From the NCBI RefSeq assembly GCF_016859285.1, contig NC_053401.1, positions 6,888,469-6,952,468 of the forward strand: 64,000 bases of DNA, read 5' to 3'. Numbering within the stretch: the stretch's first letter is position 1; every line of letters begins with the position of its first letter. The translations under genes were made by a program, and so were the position numbers. Of the stretch, positions 11,421-23,389 are shown one piece after another. The DNA is from Xiphias gladius (Eukaryota; Chordata; Actinopteri; Istiophoriformes; Xiphiidae). Under the pieces are notes generated by a model. That model was given only the letters and a program-made list of their open reading frames with translations, had not been told where the DNA came from and searched no databases.

Positions 11421-14400
11421 ATGGAGGCTCTTGGTACAACGGACAAAATAAACGGTATGTATACTGACATTCTGCTCCCGCTGTAATTCAAAGCAGGCCA
11501 TGTTTATGTTAGTCAGAAGGTTAGCGGGGCCCGTCTATTTAGAGGAATCATGACTTGTAGAAGGCGTCAAACTAGTGCAGGTGCATTAAAAAATTATATC
11601 ATTATATTCAGACTTTAATTAAGATTGTCAGGTATTACAGTTCATTGTTCTGAGATCCAAAGCAAAGCCGCAGATACTATGCCAGGTTGCAAATTTAAAA
11701 CTCCCATTAAATAGGTTTGCCCAGCAATTATACTGGTTCATAGGCTTATGGCTTGTAGTTTTCATCAGATTCATCAGTAATGTGCCCTTGCTTTGATTTA
11801 GCAAATTGTTGCCTCTATTATATTTATACTGTGAAAGAGCTCATTTAAGATAGACCTCAAAAATGGTTTAAATTAAATTAGTGTTGTTAAGCTTGTCTAC
11901 AGGTTCTCTTTGAATTAAAGGCTCATTGCTGCCCTCCAGAGTCCATCCCCTAACATCACATATTTATGGTTCAGACCCAGGCCCGCCTCTTTCATCTCTT
12001 CGCCTCCTGGTGCCCCCATTGCAACTTCTCTCTGCCGCTATGTGGCAGCTGGCAAAGCAGAGGGATGTGATGAATTATGAGAAGCTCCAGGAGTTCGTGG
12101 TCATGGTGACAGAGGCAGTGCCCGGACTGATCAACCACAGACAGAGAGCCCAGCTCATTCTGGGTCTAAGAGCAAGGGTGAGCAGAACCTGCAGTCCGGG
12201 TCACATTCAAATATGTTGATTTGTCCTCTATTAACTAACTAATTAAATTTTATTTCATATTACAGCTTATTCTGGAGCTATGCAAAGGCTCAGCACGAGG
12301 CTCTGTTGATTCTCAAGTGATCCAGAGCTATTTGGACAGACTCCCAATAACCTCTGCAAACACAGATGTAAGTACATTGAGGGGATACCTCTTTTTGAAA
12401 ACAGGTTAAAAACCAAATAATGATGTGATAGGGCCTCTTTTAATGACATGAATTCAATCTGTGGCAGTACAGGGATGCAGAGGTGAAAACAACAGAGTCC
12501 ACGTTCATTGCACTTGTTCAGAGCCTGCTGAAAGACCCAGTAGAGAGAGCATACTTCTTCCAGGTCAGACAGATTTTAATAGTTTGTTTCTTAGCATAAA
12601 TATATGCTAAAATGAACTGACGTTTAATTATCTCTTGTAGGAGGTATTCCCAGTGGAATATGGGCCGCAATATGATGCAGCTCTACATGTGCTACTGTGG
12701 GAGTTGCTCTCAAAACTGGAAAAGCTGCTGCCCGTACCAGACCTTAAACAGGTATTCAGTCAGTCCCGCCAGATATTTCAGGTTATTTTAACCTCTACAA
12801 AACGTGCCATTTTACCAGGAACTTAAGGGCAGCTGTGCTGTGATTACAGACGGCAGCCTGGCTCGGCTCTGCTCCTTCTGTTTTGAAGGAGTGTCTTCAG
12901 TCCTCACCTGAAGAGCTGAGCTTGGTCTTCGAACACTACAGGACTGCGGGGCTACTGAAAATGCCATGTAAGTAGAGCTGAATTGATTAGTTGAAAGACG
13001 GAAAATAAACTGGCACCATTTTATTTATAACTAATAAATCATTGAACTCACTTATTAAGAAACAGTCTTTGGTGAAACGAGTTCACAGCTGCACACTGAT
13101 TCCAAATCAAGAACATTTCGATCCCAGTCGGATCTTTGTCAGGTCAAAATGAGTTCTGAATATAACATAAGATATTTAATATGGAAGTACAATCTTCAGT
13201 GTCATTACTCCCTTCGTCAGTGCTGTGCTTAGTAGTTTTGTACCGATATGTAATGTGCGTATCGTCATTGTGATTTTCAGGTGAATGATCCAACGCTGAG
13301 CCTCAAAATTCTAAGATCGGTCGTTGCAACTGTGCCCTTTCTCATCGTAACCGCTGTGGTTACTTGTAACATATGTCAAAATTTTATTTTATACCCGGTT
13401 GCTTGTTTTGGTCCATAATTATTTGAGTTTTAAAAAAATAACCAGTTCAAGGATGCCATCTGAGCTTTAAAAAAATTGTAACTGGTGTTTTTTAAAAACT
13501 ATCAGTTAATCAGTAATTAAAAGTAATGGTTACTTACAGCCATATGTTTAAGTGTCTTAAGGTGTTGTGTCATTGTTTCTGTACAGTGCCTTGAAAGTAT
13601 AGTTTTTTGCAACCATCAGCGGAAACAGTGACTGGTTATCTTTTTGCAGATGGCCCTTCATCCACCATTGGCAGCTGCATCATGTCTGCTTTATCCATTC
13701 CTCCCTCGCAAAAGACAAACATCTCCGTTGGACTGGAATCGATCCATAACTATGCTAATGTATTAAACCCTGTGACTTTTGTCGGAGCGGACCAGTACAG
13801 TGTTGTGGCCGTCTACACTGAGGTGGAAGTTGGATCATCTGAAGTGGAAGAGGAAATGATTGAGTCGGCTGAAGTTCAGGTTCACACAGATTTCTATGAA
13901 GAAGAGATTGTGGCTGTAAGCGCAGATAATGTTGGTGGTGAGGAGTCTGCCAGCTTGAGATCAGAAGAAACAAGTGAAACTGTGGACGTTGCAAAAGCGC
14001 TGGAGACCCTTACAAAAACCTTTGCACTAAGGAAGGAGAGCCTCGGCCAAGACATGCTGACAGGAAAGGCTAATGATTCATCCCTAAATGAGGAGCTTGC
14101 GTCAGGAAACGCTACAGATGAACGAAACGCTAATGAACGATGTGAAACAGGTGACCAGACCGATGATAAAATAGAAACAATGAAGGATGATTTCCACCCC
14201 AGAGGCATAGAGAGCAGTGTTAACTCTTCTTGTAAAGAACCGAAGGATGACTATGACTCCGACCCTGGCCACGCAGAAATGACAGATGTCTCCAGTGAAG
14301 CTCCTGTTTCTGAAGCACAGCAGTCTGCCTGCTCAGCTAACATCCGCAGATCCTCTCGTCTACAAATGAAGACCTCACCTAGTTGTCAGGAGATGTGTAA

Positions 14401-16223
14401 ATTCAGGAGATCATCAAAGGAAACTACAGAGGAACCAAAAATGTACAAAAACCATTTCTATTCTAATACATTTAATTGCTTCACCTTTTGAGATAGAATT
14501 TTTAAAAACATAATTACGAATTTTACGAATTTAACGACTTTTTTTTTTCATTTCACCAGGAGCAAAGCTGACGCATCAGTTGCCCCCTCTGTGATAGCAA
14601 TTAAAGGAATCGATAAAGGTAATACGTTGACAAGAAGAGGAGAACCTTCTTGGAGCTTTTCAAGTAAAATCCACATATTTTACTCAAACCAGCGTCTTTA
14701 TTTTGTTTGCAGGGGATTCTGATGAAATGACCTCCATCATCTTCACCTGCTCACAGTGCCCCTTCCACAGCTCAGATGAAAACAGCCCCCCTCACTTCCA
14801 CATGCAGAGTGTTCGAACAGAAGTATACAGGACTCTCTCCGGGGCCAAATTTACACCATCTCCCTCCAGCACTGATGAAATATTTACATCCATTAAACTT
14901 TTCCCCAGAGGAAACGCAGAGCGGAGCGGAGCGGAATCGCCTGACAATCAAAGCAGCGTGAATGTTTCCCAGTCCCATGTCAGACAGAAGGCCCTCACAT
15001 GTGAAACGTGTGGTAAGACGTTCACCCGTACGTCAGACGTCAGGAGACACCAGCTCACTCACACCGGAGAGAGACCTTTTCATTGCTCACAGTGTGACCG
15101 AACCTTCCAGCACTCATGGGATCTGGCAAAGCACGAGAGCAAACATCACGGCGTGGCCATCTCTTTCTCCTGCCAGCTGTGCGGAAGCTCCTTCGCCAAC
15201 CTCCGCGCATTAACCGTCCACCACAAGAAGTCTCACTCCCAGGAGAGCCAGCTCCCTCAGATTTGCTCCATCTGCAGCCAGAGTTTTGCGACTTCCTCTG
15301 AGCTGCTCGAGCACAGGAAGTCCCATGTCACCAGTAAACGCTACATCTGCCAGCAGTGCGGCGAGGGCTTCGACTCCCTGCTTGCACGCTCCCAGCATCG
15401 GCAGATGCATCAGGTAAAGCATAAGTTTAAGTGTCCACATTGTGAGAAGACGTACACCCGAAGGTCTGATGTGAAGAGGCATCTGTCCACACACACTGGG
15501 GAGCGCCCTTACCAGTGTAACCAGTGCAGCAAACGGTTCTCGCTCCACTTTATGCTCATGAAACACCTACGTGTTCACACAGGCGAGCGGCCTTTCCAGT
15601 GCTCGCACTGCCCAAAGAGGTTCACACTGGTGTCTGTGCTGGCCAGACACGAGAGGATGCACACCGGGGAGAAACCTTTCCTCTGCTCCCAGTGTGGGAA
15701 GGGTTTTTTGTCTCAGGGAGAGCTTTCAAAACACCACAGGTCACACGTGGACGACAAACCCTACTCCTGCCCTCAGTGCGACAAATGTTTCAAGAGCAAG
15801 AAAACCCAGCAGGAACACATCATCTCCCACACTGGGGCCCGCCCATACCCCTGCAGCTACTGCGGGAAGGGCTTCACCAAACCATACGCACTGACCAGAC
15901 ACAACCTCATTCACACAGGAGAGAGGCCGTTCCCCTGCGGACACTGTGAAAAGTCTTTTCTCACCCTCAGCGAGGCTCAGCTACACCAGCGAATTCACAC
16001 GGGGGAGAAGCCGTATCCCTGCAACATCTGTGAACTCAAATTTAAGAGCTCGTCTGAGCTGGCGCGACACAGACGCAGCCACTCAGGGCTGAAGCCGCTG
16101 AAGCCGTACTGTGAGCAGTGCATGAAAACATTCGCGTCCAAGGTCAAGCTGAAGAAACACATGGAGACACACAAGGAGGGAAGATCAGCGCAGTCTGTGG
16201 ACTCCATACAGCCTAAGGAATGA
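11421..16223 (+). CDS. TIN2 (TINF2) N-terminal domain protein with 14 C2H2 zinc fingers
   Basis: Exons: 11421-11454, 11975-12177, 12266-12367, 12468-12563, 12641-12751, 12850-12967, 13650-14442, 14560-14618, 14713-16223; 1008 residues, all phases consistent. Residues ~20-215 resemble the TRFH-like TINF2_N domain of shelterin subunit TIN2 (for example EFVVMVTEAVPGLINHRQRAQ, LGLRARLILELC, FPVEYGPQYDAALHVLLWEL, LEKLLPVPD). Residues ~222-485 are an acidic, Ser/Glu-rich linker without a clear FxLxP TRF1-binding motif. From ~600 to ~990 come 14 C2H2 fingers; TGE[RK]P-type linkers follow fingers 1, 6-8, 11 and 12, with a variant TGARP after finger 10. A half-finger (CSQCPFHSS) sits near residue 518. 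The acceptor before exon 2 is supported by a branch-like ctaac at 11951-11955. The donor of exon 7 (AT|gtacaa) is the weakest junction. Likely a nuclear DNA-binding protein; telomere function is not shown. AATAAA at 16232-16237. Confidence 0.85.
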
Positions 16224-16231
16224 AAAATCTG

Positions 16232-16237
16232 AATAAA
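16232..16237 (+). promoter_or_regulatory. Polyadenylation signal AATAAA after the TIN2-like zinc-finger gene
   Basis: A canonical AATAAA lies 9 bases after the TGA stop, implying a very short 3' UTR. Later weaker signals cannot be excluded. Confidence 0.5.
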
Positions 16238-16747
16238 TAATAGAGACTATGTGGAATTGTGAAAAACAATGTGTATTATTTCAGGATGTTTGAGTTTATG
16301 TGTTTAGCCTTATCAAATTGTATAAGTTGTAATTAGGAGATAATATATTTTCTGCAGATCAGGAGAGAAACCTTTGTCCACAGCTACAGTTTGGTACTAC
16401 TGCATCCTTCAACCTTTTGAGGAAATTATTCTGAAAAAGTAATCTTTAAAATTGTTAAAGACAAATCAAATAGTTTGTTTTAAATGGAAATCACAGGTGC
16501 AAAAAAAAAAAAAAAAAGTTCATCAAATAGATTTTTCACTCATAATACTGTCCGTTTCTTTTTGCTCGCTATCACTGTAATATTGCGCGGCAATGGTATG
16601 CAGCGACGGTTTCAGGTTTAAATCAAAACACGGGCACCTTCATGGGCTAGTATAAATCGAAAGTGTACTTAAGGATGAGTAAGGGAATGGATTCACCCTT
16701 AAATTCAAGGCACACTGCTTCTTTAAAGTAGAAAAAAATAAAAAGCC

Positions 16748-16753
16748 TTTATT
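16748..16753 (-). promoter_or_regulatory. Polyadenylation signal of the unidentified minus-strand transcript
   Basis: The forward strand reads tttatt, so AATAAA on the minus strand, ~105 bases beyond the stop codon of the putative last exon (16857-16881). This supports a real 3' end here. Confidence 0.5.
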
Positions 16754-16856
16754 ATCATGACTGCATGATTTAAAAACAAGATCAGGGCGTATCAGTCATC
16801 TTCCTCTGGTTCAAACAATCACGCACACAGACAAGAGGATCCCGTAAGCACATGAA

Positions 16857-17559
16857 TCAGTCGCTGGCTTCCTCTTTACACCTGGAATCACTCAGTGAAT
16901 GAACACTGTCATTGATCATACTGGGAAAATATAGCTACACATCATCTGAAACGGTACGCATTTAACACAAGTTAAATGATTCCTACCAAGAAAAGAAAAG
17001 GGTCATTAAACACTCCCGAAAAGATAAGAGCAAAACATATGAATAGATAATAGAAAAAATAAAAAGGATAGGGAAGAAGAACAAGGGGTTAATTATTCTC
17101 ATCTGTTTTATTTAAATTATACTCTGGCATTCATCTTACAAGTCCAAATAGTCCTTACGTTTCATGATTTGATATCTGTATTATTGAGATTATGTGGAAG
17201 TTTTAAAACAAAAGTCAACAGGTTTACAGGAGACAGGGCACTGGTGATAGGGAATAAATTCAAGTGGTAGGCCATAAAACCTAAATCTGTGTAATATAAT
17301 CCAGTGTTTCCTTACCTGGTGACCACATGCGGGGTCACAAGACGATTAACAGGACCTGGAAAAGCAGAAAAACGTTTATGGTGAGCAAAGTTTTTGATTG
17401 TGCAAATGAACATTCGAAGCGACTCCGTGAGCTGATGATTCAGAGCAAAGATTAACTATAAACACCATAAACATAACCTCATTTCCTCTACAGACCTTCG
17501 GCTGTCGGTGGTAAACTCCCTCTGTCTTCCTCCCGGCTCGCTGTTGCATGCCTCATATG
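16857..17559 (-). CDS. 3' exons of an unidentified minus-strand gene
   Basis: Three short blocks with canonical splice borders join in one frame. They are 17559-17496 (acceptor ttctccag, donor gtctgt), 17355-17316 (acceptor tgcttttccag, donor gtaagg) and 16881-16857 (acceptor gattccag), ending TGA. The phases (1, then 2) match. The C-terminus reads MRHATASREEDRGSLPPTAE, then GPVNRLVTPHVVTRCKEEASD-stop. A minus-strand AATAAA follows at 16748-16753. The exons could be the tail of a longer gene with upstream exons I could not find, a 41-residue small protein starting at the in-frame ATG, or a spliced non-coding RNA. A second frame through the first exon (YEACNSEPGGRQREF...) also stays open until it stops early in the next exon, so the frame is not certain. 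I do not recognise the product. If the gene continues upstream, the tetraspanin at 19.7 kb would lie in one of its introns. Confidence 0.4.
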
Positions 17560-19732
17560 CTGGAGAACAAGACGCTTAAATCGGCCCGTGTAACATGGAA
17601 AACACCTGAGAAATCAACATATAAGTCATTGTGGTCAGCCAGGTGTAATCTTTCTGTTTTTCTGACCCAGGAAAAATATATTTAACTTTTTTCTGCAGCC
17701 CCCTCCAAAAAACTAGATTGCAGTTCTGTCACAGCCTTGCTCTGCCCCCACCAATCTATCTGGGTATTCCCCTCTCTGCCATCATGTCGCTATTATGGTT
17801 GCCCTTATAGAAAAGAGCCATTTTGAATGTGTGTAATTAATTGTGAGGCTTTAATTAGCTCCGACTGGCAGGGGGTGGGTTTTATGGGAGGGAAGCAGAT
17901 GCCAAGCAGGAACCACCAGGATAAAACCAGCTGCATCGTATAACAGGGGGCCCTGGATGTGCCGTCTAACGGGAGCTTTGCAGTGGTTTTAGATTGGCTT
18001 TCCATTTTTAGCATGGTTTATGTTTTCTAAATGTATTTGCAGTTGTTAGAACACTGCTAGTTCCGAATCCAAAATATAGTGAGCACTATGTGGAACAAAA
18101 ATGATGAATATCAGCGCAGTGATATAATATGAACAGAGCAGTGATGTAATACAATAGTAAGAATTTATTTTTAAAGTTAAATGAGGCCAAAATCCGTGTT
18201 ACATACAAGATAAACATCACAGGCATACTAACAAACACAAATGTGTAAATCTGTAAATGTGGGTCCTCTTTCTAATAAGGCATACTTTATAAAGGATTCA
18301 TGACTTATAACTAATTGCTTTATAAATGTTAATAAATCAACCAATAATAAGAACAGATTTTGAGTTGCCAGGTTGTGAAAAATCCCTTTGGCTGTTGTTT
18401 ATCCTTTCTATTAGGTAATAACGTATTTATTAATGTTGGTAATCCATTAATAAATGCTCATGGGTTTCTCAGTTGCCATTAAGAGCGAAGTTTTAAATAT
18501 TCATACGTTTTTAATAAACGGTTGTAAGTTCATCAATTGATTCTGGTCCAGATTCTCCACAGAATCTTTTTCAGAAGATAAGTGGTCAAATAGTCCATTG
18601 GAGTGCTATGGGTGGGTTATCTAAAAGATAAAGCATAGTGCCATGCTGTAGGACGGATAAAGATGAGCCAAAAGTTAAAAAAAAAAAAATTCAGCCCACG
18701 AGTCTATATTGTGTTAATTTAAATCAGTCTGACCTTCAGCTTCATCTAAATGCAGTAATTAATGCTTTTGTGGTTGAATTTGTAAGATGCCTGCACTGTA
18801 GACTAACCTGTTTTCATAAAATGGTTCACAAAAGGAAAAAAAAACAAGTTGAACTGTATGTTAGAATTCTCATATTGTTGCGTAGGCAGTTATTAAAATG
18901 TGCATTCACTGTGCAGCCATGATTTTTCGATGACTGAGGATGTGACTTTATGTCCTACAAAATGTATGTTTTGCATGTCTTTATAAAGTAAAGAAATATG
19001 ACGTGTCCATACTTTAAAAATATCTTTTTGTTGAACTGATTTTTAAATATGTGGCACATATGAAATAATTTATTTTCACATCCAACTGTGACGCTATAAG
19101 CACCGGTTTCAATCTGTCATGACCTTGACTGACATCGATCTACAGAAAATATGAAGACTAACAGCCTGTGTTTTTATTTGTCATTATATCATAAAGGTTA
19201 AACACAGAGAAAGCTGTTATATTTTACAAATATATCACATAGGTTTTATAGAAAATTCCACGAATAGACCCAAATTAAACCCAAATGGATGTCTCCTCCA
19301 CACCGAGAGAGGGTGTACATGGCTGGATCCTCAGTCCATTCCACTGCAATCACCTCTCGCCTTGACCAGAGCGAGGGGCAGCAGTGAGCGAGCAGATGCC
19401 TTGATGGGACTATCAGCAGAGGAATTTGGAGAGCCGCGGCTGGTAACCATGCAGGTGGAAAGAACACCCGAAATAGACAGATAAATAGGGTGGAAACAAG
19501 GGGGCTGTGGATGGAGATAACGGCACGATGCAACAGCCATCAGCAAGATTTACGGTCCAGTCGGCGTTGGTTGTGTTAGTGGTGGATTAATAACCAGTCG
19601 TAAAGAGGTGGGAGGGAGATTGTGTGTTGCAGGAGGACGAGAGTGAAGGCACTGATAGAGGAAAGAAGAGAGGTTGGGAGTGCGTAAAAGAGAGAGAGAG
19701 AGAGGGGAGTAGATAAAGCCGGCGCCGGGATC
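17560..19732. other. Intergenic or intronic stretch, no supported gene
   Basis: AT-rich sequence with no convincing exon. At 18270-18490 there are several 'tttataaatgttaataaat'-type words on both strands, probably an old small repeat. From ~19250 the GC content rises; 19300-19732 is likely 5' flank and UTR of the tetraspanin, with a short AG tract (19689-19706). The minus-strand frames at 19246-19546 have no family resemblance. Confidence 0.4.
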
Positions 19733-20821
19733 ATGAGCTCTGCACTGCCGTATGATTCGCTGTCAGCTCGGCTGAGCCCCAGCAGACGAGCTTTGGACTG
19801 GGAGCGCGAGCAGCTAGCCGTGCGAAGACTGTCTTCTCCACGGGGTCTCGACCTGCTCACTCCTCCTCCTCTTCCTCGTCGACCCTCTGCCATCCCTGGC
19901 TACCTGCTATCACCGTACCAAGAGCAGGAGGAGCAGCTCCACCAGCAGCAGCAGCGACTATCCCTGTCCGTGTGCTCAGAGGCCTCCCTGGCGCCCCCTG
20001 CACCTCCACCTGCGGGTGCTGCCCCACCCTGCTGCCGCCCTGTGGGAGTCATGCACCTCCTGCGCCTGGGTCTCCTGGCTTTCAGCTGCCTCTTCTGGGC
20101 AGCCGGCTTGGCCCTCTTCACACTCGGTGTGTGGGCTCAGATTTCACTGGCGGACTACATGCTGTTGTCTGCCAATCGCTACCCAAACGCCCCACTCATC
20201 CTTCTGTCCACAGGTGCCGCCGTCACCACCTGGGGCTTCCTGGGTTGTCTGGGGGTAGCTGCAAACCTGCCCTGCGTGCTAAGAGCTTATGGGTTCTTTC
20301 AGCTTGCCGCACTTATAGCCGGTCTGGCAGCTGGACTCTCAGGCCTCTTCTACCGTGAAGATATTGCTGGAGGATTTCGCAGCGGCTTACAGCGAGCGGT
20401 GGCCGGCTACACAGAGGACGAAGGCCGTGCCGACGCTCTAGACAGCCTGCAGAGGGCCCTGGAGTGTTGTGGAGCTGAGGGTTGGCGTGACTGGCTCACT
20501 TCAGATTGGGCTATCCAACATATGACCTTCCTGGCCACTGAGAACGGCACCTCGGTGTCCCTGCCGGACAGCTGCTGTGTGAGGCGCAAGGGTTGCAAGA
20601 ATCGACCTCTTCTGTCAGACGATAGTGAGGGAGTAGCTGCTGCAGGAATCCATCCACACGGCTGCTTCCGCAAAGTCTTCAGTTTGGTCAACGACAATGT
20701 CTTCCACATTGCTGCCACTGTGTTGGGATTAGCCTTCACCCAGATCGGAGGCATTGCCCTGGCTTGTCTGCTGGCCAACAAACTAGCACCAAGACAACAT
20801 CGTCGTGTAGTGGCACACTGA
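19733..20821 (+). CDS. Intronless tetraspanin with a long N-terminal extension
   Basis: One uninterrupted 362-residue frame covers all four membrane spans: TM1 ~108-134, TM2 ~152-176, TM3 ~184-207, TM4 ~323-349. The large extracellular loop (~208-322) has the tetraspanin CCG at 245-247, SCC at 280-282, C288 and GC at 310-311, giving six cysteines, and an N-glycosylation sequon at 271-273. The core is closest, by eye, to the TSPAN6/TSPAN7 group (YPNAPLILLSTG, GFLGCLG, the PDSCC and GC pattern). Unusually, ~107 Pro/Gln/Ser-rich residues precede TM1 and end in a juxtamembrane CC pair suitable for palmitoylation; typical tetraspanins have ~10-15 there. The ATG at 19733 follows gccgggatc. An internal Met at 107 would give a conventional-length protein. 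Most vertebrate tetraspanin genes have many introns, so a retroposed origin is plausible (inference). Such proteins organise membrane microdomains. Confidence 0.88.
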   Translation: MSSALPYDSLSARLSPSRRALDWEREQLAVRRLSSPRGLDLLTPPPLPRRPSAIPGYLLSPYQEQEEQLHQQQQRLSLSVCSEASLAPPAPPPAGAAPPCCRPVGVMHLLRLGLLAFSCLFWAAGLALFTLGVWAQISLADYMLLSANRYPNAPLILLSTGAAVTTWGFLGCLGVAANLPCVLRAYGFFQLAALIAGLAAGLSGLFYREDIAGGFRSGLQRAVAGYTEDEGRADALDSLQRALECCGAEGWRDWLTSDWAIQHMTFLATENGTSVSLPDSCCVRRKGCKNRPLLSDDSEGVAAAGIHPHGCFRKVFSLVNDNVFHIAATVLGLAFTQIGGIALACLLANKLAPRQHRRVVAH

Positions 20822-22374
20822 TGCTCAATTTTAAACCAAGGACTGGCCAAATTGTAGATGATTAGGATTGGTAATGAACAATTCCCTCAAACAGTAATAG
20901 AGTTGCAAAGTTGGGGGAGTTTTTGGGGCATCCTGGGTTCCACAAGTTGAAGTCCCCTGTTAAATGAGTGTCAGTCAATTGCCAGGTGGTGCAGTCCAGA
21001 GGTTTGGATGGTGCATGGTCAAATTATCAACACAACAACCACTTTAGAAAATATCTGGTTCACTGATAATACTTCAAAGGTAAATGCCCATGTACATACA
21101 GACTCGATGACAGAAGTCAACCGCAACTCCTGAGGGAAATTTTGGTAAGAAACATCAAATTACAGAGCTTTTAATTCTGTTGCAAGCATCACTAATGGAG
21201 AGCTGAGGCTTTTTGGAAACCTGATAATATATTTAGCAGCTTAAATCAATTTCACATGTGCTTTCGGGGTCAACTTTGGATGCAACTAGAGCATTGAGGT
21301 TTGTTCCTGACTGAAACGACAAAGCGCTCTGAATTTTCTTTCGTTCTGATTAGTTCTGATTTGCTTCTTTGACTGGCTCCTTGTCCACAGCAACAGCAAC
21401 AGTCAAACTGATGAAAACAAATTTTTTTCTCAGAAACTATGCTTAAATAATTAAAACTGATGGTCATAGCATAAATCTTTAGTATCGTTATATTATCCAA
21501 AAGAAGTATTTCTATGTTGAGAAACCTTAAGGATATCATTTAAAGAAAATGGGAATTTAGTAGTAATATACTTCTGAAAACGTTTGCCTGACTCTTTTCT
21601 GCACAATTTAAAAAAATACATATTGGATTCAATGTTAGGGTAGAAGAGATGCAATTAAATCTTCTGTCCATTTGATGCAGTCATACCTCGAAACGAGATA
21701 GTCTGAGATCACGTATTCGTGCAGCCAGATTGGGAAGCAGAGTCTTAATCTCAAAGATTATACAGTAGTACAAAACGATGCTTTATCCTGAAATGTTTAA
21801 ACAATGGCATGAATTGATATGCTTCATTATGTCGAATGTGTAAAAACACAATTATTTAGAGTTGGACTGCTCTCATATTGGATTTTTCCCCAAGTTACCT
21901 CATATAGTAGATCTCACCACTGAATGAACAGGAATGTTCACCAGCAGATTCCCACTTTAAATGATTCAGTCTGGCTTTGTTCAGCGGATGTTTGTATCTA
22001 CATCATTTAGTTTTTCCATCACAAAGACTACACTATGCGAGAATGGTGCTTCGGAAAAGAGCTTAATACTGTCCGTGATATTTTGTGCCACTTATACTGT
22101 ACACCTGACAAGCTGTTGTAATGTTTACTGTGCTTTGGTAAGAGATTTGGTGACTTTGTGAGCGTTTTAAAACAGCATCTCCCAGGTGTCACTGTTTTGC
22201 TAGAGTTTGTATGTTCTGAAGCACAAGCTTATCTTACAACATTGAATTTTATGAATAACATTGGCATGAGCCAGCTGTTGTGACGCCCAATACTAGCAAG
22301 AAACAGTTGGTAGACGTCTGGACCAGATCAGCAATTCTTCATGCATTCCTTCGACATTAAACTAAAGTCAACTT

Positions 22375-22757
22375 AAAGAACGTGTTCAACATTTTGGGAA
22401 TGTGCCTGTTCGATTTCTCGTCAAGAGTTGAATGATTGGTATCATTCTCATGTCGCTACGCTAAATGTGAAGCTAAAGCCAACAGCCTGTTAGCTAAGCG
22501 TAGTTTATCTTAGCGTAAAAACTGAGCACAGGGAGATACACTTCTTGTGTGTTTGTTTGGTTTTTTTTTTTAAAGAAGTGTCAGTAGGTTGATTTTTGTA
22601 ATCATTGGATGGAGCCAAACTAGCTGCTTCCAGTGTTTTTGCTAAGCTAAGCTAACAATCCCTGGGCTGTAGCTTCACGTTTAGCATACAAAAATCTACC
22701 TCTTGGCAAAAAAGCAAATAAGTATATTTCCCAAATGTTAAACTACTCCTTTGAAAA
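22375..22757. repeat. Palindromic MITE-like repeat
   Basis: The left end (aacattttgggaa near 22390) and right end (ttcccaaatgttaaact near 22727) are inverted copies of each other. The interior contains repeated 'ttagctaagc' / 'gctaagctaa' words typical of this fish repeat. No coding capacity. A fragment of the interior of a related longer form is at 8120-8375. Confidence 0.6.
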
Positions 22758-23389
22758 ATGTGAAAGGTTTTTTTTTTCCTCTCAACTTGTTAGTGCACAT
22801 GTTTTTAAGATTACTGTAAGCGCTGGAATCCATTAGCCTCCCTTCTAGCCTCATCATCATACATCTCACCTTTCCTATTCAGGAGAGGCCATTTTATCGC
22901 TCTTGTAATTGTAATTCAGCTATATGTACCACACTCAATAATGTATAATCCATTCTAATAGTTACCAACAGTGCAAACGAGCATGACTGAAACTGTAAAC
23001 TATGTGTCAATAATATAGAAGAAATATTTGCCTTATTACAGGTTTTGATAGCCTATTGATTTGACACTGGGGATGGAGATGTCGAGGTCTGCTGCCTTTG
23101 AGTTTATTGGTATAAATGGCACCAGGATTCTTGTAATGGTGATATGGTGTAATAGGTATAAAACAAAACAACACGCAGCAAAGCGAGGTAAAGGCATATC
23201 TTAAGTATATATATGTACTGTATATAATAAACATTGTGTGAATTGCTGAAATCGTGTGAAGATCAATTTTTAATGCGAGTTTCTGTCCTCCTAAAGGTGG
23301 GGGGGAAAAGTGAAGAATTTATCCCTCAATTTGACAGGTGGCTGGTGTCAAACCGCCATTTGCATTTTAAAGACCTTCAGAAATGTGTC

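Noticed and set aside
14772-16207. Several overlapping frames on both strands inside the zinc-finger exon
   Set aside because: Shadow frames of the 14-finger coding exon, whose finger spacing is perfectly regular in the main frame only.
17805-18014. Minus-strand frame near the unidentified exons, considered as an upstream exon
   Set aside because: No suitable acceptor and donor with matching phase; random-looking composition.
19331-19546. Minus-strand frame with a possible donor (gcgagag|gtgatt), tested as an upstream exon of the 17.5-kb gene
   Set aside because: Joining it in phase leads to an early stop in the second downstream exon and the acceptor is weak.
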